The position numbers were made by a program, and so were the translations under genes. Below are positions 1-5,478 of a stretch of DNA of 5,478 bases, in pieces (within the stretch, counting starts at the first letter, position 1; every line of letters starts with the position of its first letter). The notes beneath the pieces are model-generated. The model was not told the DNA's origin. It worked only from the letters and a program-made list of their open reading frames with translations, and made no database searches. Source of the DNA: DUZB01 sp964407525 (GTDB lineage Bacteria; Desulfobacterota; DSM-4660; Desulfatiglandales; Desulfatiglandaceae); assembly GCA_964407525.1 (NCBI GenBank), contig CAYOWC010000318.1, positions 1 to 5,478 on the forward strand. The letters run 5' to 3'.

Positions 1-14
1 ACAACAAGTTTTTT

Positions 15-42
15 CCTGACACCCGAAACCTGACACCTGAAA
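15..42. repeat. four-copy tandem 7-bp repeat (CCYGAMA)
   Basis: Four head-to-tail heptamers are visible: CCTGACA, CCCGAAA, CCTGACA, CCTGAAA. They can also be read as two 14-base units (15-28 and 29-42) differing at one base (C24 versus T38). The array lies in the non-coding flank beyond the 3' end of xdhC. A further CCTGACA occurs alone at 81-87. The array may continue beyond the left edge of the window. No function is evident from the sequence. Confidence 0.75.
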
Positions 43-95
43 AAGGTCTATAAGAGAGCAAAGTCGAGTAACGCGCAAATGCCTGACAAACAAAG

Positions 96-150
96 GTGAA
101 TGGAATTCATTCACGGGTATTGAAGTTAGAACCAAGCCCAAAACTTCAAT
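96..150. other. two small inverted repeats downstream of xdhC
   Basis: Two perfect inverted repeats follow the xdhC stop codon. Reading away from the gene, the first is a 9-bp stem ATTGAAGTT/AACTTCAAT (119-127 with 142-150, 14-base loop). The second is a 7-bp stem GTGAATG/CATTCAC (96-102 with 108-114, 5-base loop). Their position, 16 to 70 bases past the stop of the last gene of the minus-strand operon, fits transcript-end structures. Neither is GC-rich or followed by a T-run on the minus strand, so intrinsic termination is not clearly supported. RNA 3'-end protection or chance are alternatives. Confidence 0.35.
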
Positions 151-165
151 CTAAGACACAGCAGA

Positions 166-1236
166 TCAGCCCAATTGCGAACGGACCTGGATTAATTGAG
201 CTACGATACTCACTGCAATCTCTTCCGGTGTTTCGGCGCCGATGCTCAGTCCGACCGGCGAGTGAACCCTGGCCAGGTCTTTTTCCGTGAAGCCCTGTTC
301 CAGCAGATGTTTATAGATGGTCTCCCTTTTCCGTCTGCTGCCGATCATACCGATATAGGCTGCCCTCGTTTTCAAGGCCTGGCCCAGTACGAGTTCATCC
401 TGCTGGTGGCCCCTTGTCACAATCAAGAGGAAATCGTGGCCACTTACCGAAAGTCGGTCCATTACTCCCTCAAAAGGAAGCGTGGCTGTTCGCATTGCAG
501 CTGGAAAATGAATCCCATCAGCGAACCCTTCACGATCATCCATCACGGTCACCCGAAATCCGACGGTGTTGGCAAGTGGTACAACCTTTCTTGACACGTG
601 GCCGGCACCAAATACGTGAAGGTTCGTACCGGGCGCCAACGGTTCGGCGAAAAGGGTCACAGATTTTCCTTCATCGTCCTTGAGGGAAAAAAGGGCAGGT
701 TTCTTGGACCGAATGATTTTTCCAGGATCCGGGATCAAGGCATCAGGGAAATGACTTATTTTCGGGAATGAACCGATTCTTTCCCCGTTTTTTCTGATGA
801 ACATTTCCGGCATGCTTTTACTGTTCCACCATCGTTCATCCATCAGGGTAAGCAGGAGTCCCGTTTCGCCGGCAGCCAATGTTCCCAAAATTTTCCGAAT
901 CAGCCGAGTCCGGCCAGATTGTTGAGGAGTGACCGGTTCCAGGAAAAGTTCCACGACCCCGCCGCAGATCATTCCGGGATCGGGTGCGTTTGGCAGATCG
1001 GTAGAAAAGCTCTGCACGATCGGTAGACCCGTAACCAGAACCTTTCCCGCTTCTCTCACCGCGTTGGCTTCAAGAAGACCTCCGCCTACAGTCCCTGCCA
1101 GCAAGGCCCCATCCTTGATGAGGCATTTGGTCCCGACTCCTCTTGGCGACGAACCACCCTGTTTGACAATGGTGGCGAGCACGGCCGATTGTCCCTGTTC
1201 AAGCAATTCATTGAGTATTGCGTAGATTTCTTTCAT
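166..1236 (-). CDS. xdhC: XdhC/CoxI-family molybdenum hydroxylase maturation factor
   Basis: The 356-residue product is a full-length XdhC-type protein. The N-terminal XdhC/CoxI domain (about residues 5-75) carries SSPRGVGTK (29-37) and GTVGGGLLE (48-56). These are followed by GMICGG (88-93), whose Cys91 sits in the family's conserved CGG motif. The C-terminal Rossmann domain (about 205-345) shows the nucleotide-binding turn FGAGHVS (209-215), DDR (233-235), RGHQQDE (275-281), IGMIGSRRK (295-303) and SPVGLSIGAETPEEIAVSI (326-344). In characterised members, XdhC binds molybdenum cofactor, mediates its sulfuration and delivers it to xanthine dehydrogenase-type enzymes in the cytoplasm. The ATG is preceded by AAGGAA four bases upstream, overlapping the end of yqeC, so translation is probably coupled. 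Because it follows a YqeC-like gene, I infer that it serves a selenium-dependent hydroxylase; that enzyme is not in the window. It is the last gene of the operon. Confidence 0.93.
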   Translation of the reverse strand: MKEIYAILNELLEQGQSAVLATIVKQGGSSPRGVGTKCLIKDGALLAGTVGGGLLEANAVREAGKVLVTGLPIVQSFSTDLPNAPDPGMICGGVVELFLEPVTPQQSGRTRLIRKILGTLAAGETGLLLTLMDERWWNSKSMPEMFIRKNGERIGSFPKISHFPDALIPDPGKIIRSKKPALFSLKDDEGKSVTLFAEPLAPGTNLHVFGAGHVSRKVVPLANTVGFRVTVMDDREGFADGIHFPAAMRTATLPFEGVMDRLSVSGHDFLLIVTRGHQQDELVLGQALKTRAAYIGMIGSRRKRETIYKHLLEQGFTEKDLARVHSPVGLSIGAETPEEIAVSIVAQLIQVRSQLG

Positions 1237-1245
1237 GATGTTCCT

Positions 1246-2034
1246 TCAAGGATTTTGAGTAAAAACCGTATATTCCATTTTCTGTAAAGAGCCGATGATG
1301 ACCCTTTCGATGCCTACGTGGCGGTTTGACAGCAGAATCTCGGCCAGCTTTACGGCCTCCCGTTTATTTTCAAGCAAATCAATTTTGTTTAGAAACACGA
1401 TCTTCCTGGCGGAGATGGGGACATCTCGAAAAAGGCCTTCAGGGTTAAAAAAAATAGCGGCAATCCGCTCCACGGAAAGATTTTCCCCTCTTTTTATGCC
1501 CGTGACGGCCTCGAAAATTTCATGCCTGAAGACAATTTCCGGACCGAATGGGCGGCCAATGGCTTCCAGTCCAGCCACGGCGATCATGGTTGTGGAGGCC
1601 GAGGGAATTACCGGTTCATGGCTGGCGTGCGCCTTCAGTGGAAGTCCTGCTGCACCGTCTGCCTCTGTAATGAGACAATCAACCGGCATGGTTTTAAACA
1701 ACGTATCCGCCACCTCAGGGGAGATTCCGTCAACCTTCCCGATATCAAGAATCTCTCTCGCCACAAAGATATGCCCGTCTTTGATCAACGAACGTTCCAC
1801 TTCCCGCAGGAATTCGGGAGAGGCCGTTTCGCTGATTAAACATGGGGCACGCAGGGCCTCTCGGTATCGCACCTTGGTGGTGGTGGTGGAAATAACCTTG
1901 AAGCCATCTTCCATAAGCTCTTCCGCAAGGGTAAACATGAGGTTGCTTTTACCACCGCCTCCGACGAGGGAGATGAGTTCCTTGTGGTTGAGATTCAACA
2001 TCAGCCTCAATTTTTTTCCAGAAGTTTCTTTCAT
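1246..2034 (-). CDS. yqeC: YqeC-family selenium cofactor biosynthesis protein
   Basis: The 262-residue product matches what I know of the YqeC family, defined by co-occurrence with orphan SelD and selenium-dependent molybdenum hydroxylases. Visible motifs are a glycine-rich P-loop VGGGGKSN (24-31), TTTTK (50-54), the family block EADGAAGLPLKAHASHEPVIP (124-144), GLEAIGRPFGPE (155-166) and a G4-like NKID (216-219) after a hydrophobic strand. It is therefore a soluble nucleotide-binding protein, probably a GTPase or ATPase. Its exact chemistry is unknown; an early step in making the labile selenium ligand of the molybdenum site has been proposed for the family. The assigned ATG at 2034 lies 15 bases after the selB stop and has only a weak ribosome-binding site. 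An alternative ATG at 2001 (Met12) has GAGG just 3 bases upstream. Both starts keep the P-loop. Length is normal for the family. Confidence 0.88.
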   Translation of the reverse strand: MKETSGKKLRLMLNLNHKELISLVGGGGKSNLMFTLAEELMEDGFKVISTTTTKVRYREALRAPCLISETASPEFLREVERSLIKDGHIFVAREILDIGKVDGISPEVADTLFKTMPVDCLITEADGAAGLPLKAHASHEPVIPSASTTMIAVAGLEAIGRPFGPEIVFRHEIFEAVTGIKRGENLSVERIAAIFFNPEGLFRDVPISARKIVFLNKIDLLENKREAVKLAEILLSNRHVGIERVIIGSLQKMEYTVFTQNP

Positions 2035-2049
2035 GAATTTGCCGAGTCT

Positions 2050-3954
2050 CTATTTTTTTCTGAGAACCCTGCTGTCTCCCACCCTGACAGTTACTTGCGA
2101 AGCATCAAAATATTCGATGAGTGGTATGGTGTATTTTCTGGATGTTCCGGTCATTTCTTTGAACTGTGGGGTCGTGATTTCCCCTTCTTTCCGTAGAAAA
2201 TCCACCAGCTTTTGTTCAAGTTTCTCAACAGCGCTTTGGTGAAAATAGAGATCTTCCTTCACTTTTAATAATATCCCGTTTTTTACCATTACCCCTAAAA
2301 CGTCGGAGGCGGTGTCTTTTGGGAATTTTGGTTTCAGGTCTTTGAAATAGGGTGGTTCAAGCTGGCCTTTCATGTATATGGCTTCAATTTCCTGCCTGGT
2401 TTTTTTCTGGTCCTGGGCAAGTGTCACCTTGTGGCTTTCCAGTCTGACTTCTTCTTTTTCCTGTACCAGGACTTCTTCTCGGAAAAGCTGGTTTACAATG
2501 AAATTGAAGAGTTTGGGGTCATTTGCTCCTTTTGCTCTGGATCTTAACTCTTCCTTGGGAAGCCCGGTTTTCAGTGGGAATTTTTTGTGGTATCCGGAGA
2601 CGATATCCAGTAGTTCGGTCCGTGCTTTTTCATGAAAGTCTCTATGGATCAGCACCGATCTTTCTTTATCAAACTGGATAACCACTTTCTGGGCTTTGAG
2701 TGCCTTCAGCGGTTCAGACAGCTTTTTTTTACTCAAGTTGACCAGAAAAGAAAGCTCAGTTTCTTCCACCCCTCTGAAACGTCCCAAGGCCACAAAACGT
2801 TCGATGATGTCTTTCTGTTCGCCTTTATGAAGAATTTTGAGTTCTGCAAGGACCGTATCGGAGAACCTTTTTTTCTTGAGGGGAAGCGGATTGAGGATTA
2901 CTCCTCCACCTATGGTCCGTACAGGCGAATAACTCCTGAGTACGTACCGATCGCCCTTAAGGACAGCTGTGGGCGCATCCATTCTGATTTGGGCAAAGCA
3001 GGATTCTCCCGGGTTGAGTTCATCCCTGTCTAAGAGGACTACCGTGGAGATGATTTCTGAGGTACCAGTGTGAAATCGTGCCTTGGCCCTGTTCTTTACC
3101 TTTCGAAGGGAGCTTGAAAGCAAATCCAGTTTTACATCAACCATATACGTTGTTCTCAAAGATTCCTTAGTGGCCAGGATATCGCCCCTTCGCAGCATCA
3201 TCTTCTCTATGTCGTGGACATTAATGGCCGTTCGAAGACCCGAACTTACTTCTGCAACTTCTTTGTTGTGGACGTGCATTCCCCGAATTCTGGAGGAAAA
3301 TCCCTGGGGGTAGATGGATACTTCGTCTCCTGTACTGATTTTCCCTGACACGCTGGTACCGGTTATAACGGTTCCAAAACCCTTCATGGTGAAAATACGA
3401 TCAATGGGAAGCCGAAAAAGGTGCCCCATATCTTTTTCAGGGATTTGTTCCGCAAGCGAGTCTAATACCTGGATCATTTCATCAATACCTTCACCGGTAA
3501 CCGATGAAATTTCAACGGTGGGCATATCCGCCAGAAATGTATCGGAAAGATATTCGGCCACATCTTCCCGTACCAGCTCTAACCATTCGGGGTCCACCAT
3601 GTCGATTTTTGTAAGAACCACCAGCCCATGTTTCACATTAAGCAGCTGGCAGATTTCAAAATGCTCCCTTGTCTGGGGCATGACCCCCTCATCGGCGGCA
3701 ATGACCATGGCAACAATATCTACACCGGTGGCGCCCGCGACCATATTCTTAACAAATTTTTCGTGTCCCGGAACATCCACGATCCCCAGGAGCTTGCCGT
3801 TGGGCAGTTCCAGGTGTGCGAATCCCAGTTCTATAGTGATGCCGCGCTCTTTTTCTTCTTTCAGCCGGTCTGTGTCAATCCCTGTGAGTGCTCTTATGAG
3901 AGATGTTTTGCCGTGATCGATATGCCCGGCAGTTCCCAGAATGATCTGTTTCAT
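2050..3954 (-). CDS. selB: selenocysteine-specific translation elongation factor SelB
   Basis: This 634-residue GTPase delivers Sec-tRNA(Sec) to the ribosome at UGA codons marked by a SECIS hairpin. The N-terminal EF-Tu-like G domain has G1 GTAGHIDHGKTS (7-18), switch I with ERGITIELGFA (36-46), G3 DVPGHEKF (60-67), G4 TKID (115-118) and G5 SSVTG (150-154). Beta-barrel domains II and III follow (about 175-360), with FTMKGFGTVITGT (188-200) and RYVLRSYSPVRTIGGG (336-351). The C-terminal half is a chain of winged helices that bind the SECIS RNA, ending in RKYTIPLIEYFD (606-617) and VRVGDSRVLRK. Length is typical for bacterial SelB. I chose the ATG at 3954 because AAAGG stands 7 bases upstream and homologues begin close to the G1 motif. 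A TTG nine codons further upstream (3981) would also be in frame but adds no family sequence. It is the first gene of the selB-yqeC-xdhC operon. SelA, SelD and selC are not in the window. Confidence 0.97.
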   Translation of the reverse strand: MKQIILGTAGHIDHGKTSLIRALTGIDTDRLKEEKERGITIELGFAHLELPNGKLLGIVDVPGHEKFVKNMVAGATGVDIVAMVIAADEGVMPQTREHFEICQLLNVKHGLVVLTKIDMVDPEWLELVREDVAEYLSDTFLADMPTVEISSVTGEGIDEMIQVLDSLAEQIPEKDMGHLFRLPIDRIFTMKGFGTVITGTSVSGKISTGDEVSIYPQGFSSRIRGMHVHNKEVAEVSSGLRTAINVHDIEKMMLRRGDILATKESLRTTYMVDVKLDLLSSSLRKVKNRAKARFHTGTSEIISTVVLLDRDELNPGESCFAQIRMDAPTAVLKGDRYVLRSYSPVRTIGGGVILNPLPLKKKRFSDTVLAELKILHKGEQKDIIERFVALGRFRGVEETELSFLVNLSKKKLSEPLKALKAQKVVIQFDKERSVLIHRDFHEKARTELLDIVSGYHKKFPLKTGLPKEELRSRAKGANDPKLFNFIVNQLFREEVLVQEKEEVRLESHKVTLAQDQKKTRQEIEAIYMKGQLEPPYFKDLKPKFPKDTASDVLGVMVKNGILLKVKEDLYFHQSAVEKLEQKLVDFLRKEGEITTPQFKEMTGTSRKYTIPLIEYFDASQVTVRVGDSRVLRKK

Positions 3955-4035
3955 CGCAAAGCCTTTCTGTCTATTTGTCAAACATTGAAAGTCATCCAGA
4001 ATAAGCTGGAAATTTAAGCAGTACTTTCCAAAGGC

Positions 4036-4064
4036 AGAATAGAAGGAATGGGGGGCGGTGTCAA
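4036..4064 (-). promoter_or_regulatory. probable sigma70 promoter of the selB-yqeC-xdhC operon
   Basis: On the minus strand a perfect -35 TTGACA (4059-4064) is separated by exactly 17 bases from a -10 TATTCT (4036-4041, four of six consensus bases). Transcription would start near 4029, giving a leader of about 75 bases before the selB ATG. It lies between the tRNA-Asn gene and selB and is the only strong match there. No operator palindrome or SECIS-like element was recognised in the leader. Confidence 0.62.
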
Positions 4065-4107
4065 GACTGGAAGAGTAGAATGATTGGATGGAATTTTTTT
4101 ATTGTGT

Positions 4108-4183
4108 TGGCTCCCCGAGACGGACTCGAACCGCCGACAGGGTGGTTAACAGCCACCTGCTCTACCAACTGAGCTACCGGGGA
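4108..4183 (-). tRNA. tRNA-Asn (anticodon GTT)
   Basis: A full 76-base cloverleaf folds on the minus strand. The acceptor stem pairs TCCCCGG (4177-4183) with TCGGGGA (4112-4118), including one G-T pair at the inner end. The D arm is GCTC-AGTTGGTA-GAGC. The anticodon arm is GGTGG-CTGTTAA-CCACC with anticodon GTT at 4148-4150. The T arm is GGCGG-TTCGAGT-CCGTC, with a five-base variable loop. Discriminator G (4111) is followed by an encoded CCA (4108-4110). GTT reads AAC/AAU, so this is an ordinary asparagine tRNA. Its size and anticodon rule out tRNA-Sec despite selB being next door. It is co-directional with selB and ends 153 bases before the selB ATG. Confidence 0.98.
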
Positions 4184-4224
4184 ACATTCATTTCCTTTTA
4201 GAAACATCTATCCAGAAAGTTGAA

Positions 4225-4254
4225 TCTCTACTCTATTTTCATTGCTTCTGTCAA
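4225..4254 (-). promoter_or_regulatory. probable promoter of the tRNA-Asn gene
   Basis: The minus strand carries a perfect -35 TTGACA (4249-4254), an 18-base spacer and a weak -10 TAGAGA (4225-4230). Transcription would start about 35 bases ahead of the mature tRNA 5' end, a reasonable leader for RNase P processing. The -10 match is poor, so the assignment rests mainly on the -35 and the position. Confidence 0.45.
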
Positions 4255-4292
4255 TCCTTTTTTTGATCATTTTATTTGAATTCTGAAAATTC

Positions 4293-4389
4293 GGTCCTCA
4301 GGGCAGGGCCAAATATTAGATGTTTTGCCGGAAACAGTTTGGCAAGGAATCCAGATGTCAGTCCCGTCTGGAAACATGAAAGGCGGGAC
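4293..4389 (+). other. run of three small hairpins in intergenic DNA
   Basis: Three stem-loops can be drawn on the plus strand. They are GGTCCT/AGGGCC (4293-4298 with 4305-4310, one G-T pair), TTGCC/GGCAA (4325-4329 with 4341-4345), and GTCCCGTCT/AGGCGGGAC (4361-4369 with 4381-4389, one G-T pair). The second and third both have 11-base loops that begin GGAAACA. The G-T pair in the third stem becomes a C-A mismatch on the other strand, so a structured plus-strand RNA is slightly favoured. No T-run follows, so these are not terminators. I recognise no known riboswitch or ncRNA consensus. The same DNA might also be eroded toxin coding sequence (see 4473-4592). Confidence 0.3.
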
Positions 4390-4472
4390 AGAAGTCAGAA
4401 TAAAGAATTCGCATTCTGCTCTGTCAAAAAATAGCTGGTTTTTCGACCAGGCGGGTAAACCAATGTGCCTGA

Positions 4473-4592
4473 AGATCATATAGTTCCGGCATCAAGCACC
4501 TATTCAGATTTTTCAGGTGGGATCTGATTATTCTGTTTGAATTGCTGGTTTCCCTCCTCAAGAGAGCCTTACGCCTGGCAAAGAATCTATAG
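4473..4592 (+). pseudogene. possible 3' remnant of a HigB/RelE-type toxin gene
   Basis: Immediately before the antitoxin gene, an open frame without an ATG runs 39 codons from just after a TGA (4470-4472) and ends RALRLAKNL followed by TAG (4563-4592). That ending resembles the C-terminal helix of HI1419-type toxins, which normally precede HI1420-type antitoxins by a few bases. The stop lies 9 bases before the antitoxin ATG, the expected spacing. Further upstream, short pieces in two other frames recall the toxin core: NPDVSPV (4348-4368) and GGTEVRI (4382-4402), compared with the family's GNPGDVxPVG...SELRI. Together these suggest a toxin gene broken by several frameshifts. The individual matches are short and chance is a real alternative. 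Confidence 0.38.
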
Positions 4593-4595
4593 GAG
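4591..4595 (+). promoter_or_regulatory. ribosome binding site of the antitoxin gene
   Basis: AGGAG lies six bases before the ATG at 4602. It overlaps the TAG that closes the toxin-like remnant. This is the overlap expected in a translationally coupled toxin-antitoxin pair, and it fixes the antitoxin start. Confidence 0.8.
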
Positions 4596-4601
4596 TGCAT
4601 T

Positions 4602-4928
4602 ATGGTAAAAACCATCACGACCCGATACGATGTCGCTGAACACCTTCGTGCCCCAGAGGAAATGGTTGCCTATCTGGAGGCTTGTCTTGAGGAGGCAAAC
4701 GGCGATGCCGCCTTTATTGCGAAAGCTTTGGGAGATATTGCCCGAGCCAGGGGAATGTCACAAGTGGCGCGTGATGCCGGCCTGTCCAGAGAAAGTCTCT
4801 ACAAAGCACTTTCGGGAGAGCGAAGCCCGAATTTTGATACCATTCTGAAAGTTATCAGTGCACTCGTCCTGAAACTGCGTGCAGAAGCAGTTCATGTAAA
4901 CGGTTCAACTGGCCAACATGTTACTTGA
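4602..4928 (+). CDS. HI1420/HigA-type antitoxin, helix-turn-helix protein
   Basis: The 108-residue product matches the 'addiction module antidote protein' family typified by Haemophilus HI1420. Visible landmarks are DVAEHL (10-15), the helix AYLEACLEEANGD (23-35), and the helix-turn-helix block IAKALGDIARARGMSQVARDAGLSRESLYKALSGERSPNFDTILKVISALVLKLRAEA (39-96). The recognition helix is around LSRESLYKAL. Family members bind and neutralise a RelE/HigB-superfamily mRNA-cleaving toxin and repress their own promoter. The gene normally sits just downstream of its toxin. Here the upstream DNA holds no intact toxin, only a possible remnant, so this looks like a solitary antitoxin. It could persist as a regulator or protect against a related toxin elsewhere. 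The C-terminal tail after residue 96 (AVHVNGSTGQHVT) goes slightly beyond the usual family end. It is transcribed away from the selB/tRNA block. Confidence 0.92.
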   Translation: MVKTITTRYDVAEHLRAPEEMVAYLEACLEEANGDAAFIAKALGDIARARGMSQVARDAGLSRESLYKALSGERSPNFDTILKVISALVLKLRAEAVHVNGSTGQHVT

Positions 4929-5218
4929 GCAAATCGTAATCACTTTCGGTTTTTCATTGCCGAACAGAAGCTGTTCCAAGAACAGGACCCGCAGCTGAAG
5001 GACGGCTTCATCTTTCACTGTCACTGTCCCCCTGCAGCAAGAAATCCATCCCTCAATTGCATCTTCATAACAAGAATGGTCTCCATCATTTCTTTCGGTA
5101 GGTCGGCAAATTGGTGTCGAAGTGCGTCCACCAGGGGGAGCCAAAGTGTACTAAGGTCGTTTTTCGCAAGAGAAACGGCCTTGTTTTTTTGATGGGATAC
5201 GCTTTTTTTAGCAAGCAT
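4905..5218 (-). pseudogene. possible frameshifted coding remnant, unrecognised
   Basis: Two minus-strand open frames could be halves of one gene. The upstream half runs from an ATG at 5218 and ends DGFLAAGGQ-stop at 5021. The downstream half continues in another frame as TVTVKDEAVLQLR and then LEQLLFGNEKPKVIT, with its stop at 4905. The switch falls at a run of five Gs (minus strand, 5028-5032), a typical slippage or indel site. Restoring one base would give a product of about 104 residues, mostly helical, with charged blocks such as ADLPKEMMETILVMKMQLRD. No clear ribosome-binding site precedes 5218 and I recognise no family. It overlaps the last bases of the antitoxin gene tail to tail. It may equally be non-coding. 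Confidence 0.25.
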
Positions 5219-5410
5219 ATCAAAAGGTGAGGTGGTGTTCAAAAAACTTCTGCCCCCGTGTTGAAATGGTCTACTGGTAAGTAAACAAATGGTGAATAAG
5301 CTGATTAAATACATTTAAATTGAAGTTTTTCCCTATCGATCTTAGATAGTCGAATGATCGCTGAAAGCTGAGTCTTTTTGAAATATGGTTGTAATGCTGC
5401 TCAAATAGAG
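5219..5410. other. AT-rich stretch with no recognisable gene
   Basis: No frame here shows motifs, a ribosome-binding site with a start, or a known RNA gene. A small inverted repeat CTATC/GATAG (5333-5337 with 5345-5349) is the only structure noted. The minus-strand open frame across this region runs through the downstream stem-loop and looks non-coding. Confidence 0.5.
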
Positions 5411-5448
5411 AAAAGCCCCCATCAGGAAAAATCCCAATGGGGGCTTTT
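5411..5448. terminator. bidirectional rho-independent terminator-like stem-loop
   Basis: A perfect 12-bp stem pairs AAAAGCCCCCAT (5411-5422) with ATGGGGGCTTTT (5437-5448) around a 14-base loop. The core is a GC-rich hexamer flanked by four A-T pairs, so each strand ends in TTTT after the hairpin. This is the usual form of a bidirectional intrinsic terminator. No intact gene within the window ends immediately before it. It probably serves a gene to the right of the window on the minus strand, or marks the end of transcription from the left. Confidence 0.65.
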
Positions 5449-5478
5449 GGGTGTTTCAAAAAAGAATATAATCTACAG

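Noticed and set aside
1295..2242. 315-codon open frame on the plus strand opposite yqeC and the 3' end of selB
   Set aside because: It is Ser/Arg-rich with no motifs and lies antisense across two well-supported genes and their junction, so it is a shadow frame.
3314..3916. 200-codon open frame on the plus strand opposite the SelB G domain
   Set aside because: It is antisense to highly conserved GTPase motifs; the Ser/Thr/Pro-rich composition is typical of a complement shadow.
166..3954. In-frame UGA selenocysteine codons within the operon genes
   Set aside because: selB, yqeC and xdhC each read through without internal stops and end at single expected stop codons.
4108..4130. tRNA 3' end as an attachment site of an integrated element
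   Set aside because: No duplicate of the tRNA 3' end and no integrase gene are visible in the window, and the DNA beyond the 3' end is the selB operon.
4108..4183. tRNA next to selB as a possible tRNA-Sec (selC)
   Set aside because: The anticodon is GTT, the molecule is 76 bases with a short variable loop, and the acceptor stem is 7 bp. tRNA-Sec has a TCA anticodon and a long variable arm.
4267..4479. 70-codon minus-strand frame between the tRNA and antitoxin genes
   Set aside because: No recognisable domain, and it overlaps the hairpin run and toxin-like remnant. I cannot exclude a small protein but see no positive support.
4945..4964. TTCGG/CCGAA hairpin as terminator of the antitoxin gene
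   Set aside because: The stem is only 5 bp with a 10-base loop and no T-run after it; its T-run lies in the loop.
5271..5459. 62-codon minus-strand frame at the right end
   Set aside because: It begins just right of the terminator stem-loop and reads through it, with no motif and no good ribosome-binding site.

Overview
The window looks like chromosomal DNA of an anaerobic, selenium-using bacterium of moderate GC. A Desulfobacterota-type (sulfate-reducer-like) host is my best guess. It rests on the gene content (SelB next to a YqeC-like protein and XdhC) and on a CCTGACA/CCTGAAA heptamer repeat at the left edge. Nothing in the window fixes the taxonomy.

Left and centre (166-3954, minus strand) hold a tight three-gene operon read right to left: selB (selenocysteine-specific elongation factor), yqeC (selenium cofactor biosynthesis protein, P-loop family) and xdhC (molybdenum hydroxylase maturation/sulfuration factor). 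The intergenic gaps are 15 and 9 bases. A good sigma70-type promoter (TTGACA, 17 bases, TATTCT on the minus strand) lies at 4036-4064 upstream of selB. The operon joins the machinery for selenocysteine insertion (SelB) to two proteins associated with selenium-dependent molybdenum hydroxylases, where selenium is a labile cofactor ligand (YqeC, XdhC). It is therefore a selenium-use locus covering two separate uses of the element.

Upstream of the selB promoter is a complete tRNA-Asn(GTT) gene with an encoded CCA (4108-4183, minus), with its own likely promoter at 4225-4254. The stretch 4184-4601 has no intact gene. It holds a run of small hairpins, two of them with loops starting GGAAACA, and then what looks like the eroded 3' end of a HigB/RelE-type toxin gene. 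Directly after that, on the plus strand, is an intact HI1420/HigA-type antitoxin gene (4602-4928), apparently orphaned.

The right end (4929-5478) has no convincing intact gene. A possible frameshifted minus-strand coding remnant lies at 4905-5218, and a strong 12-bp terminator-like stem-loop lies at 5411-5448.
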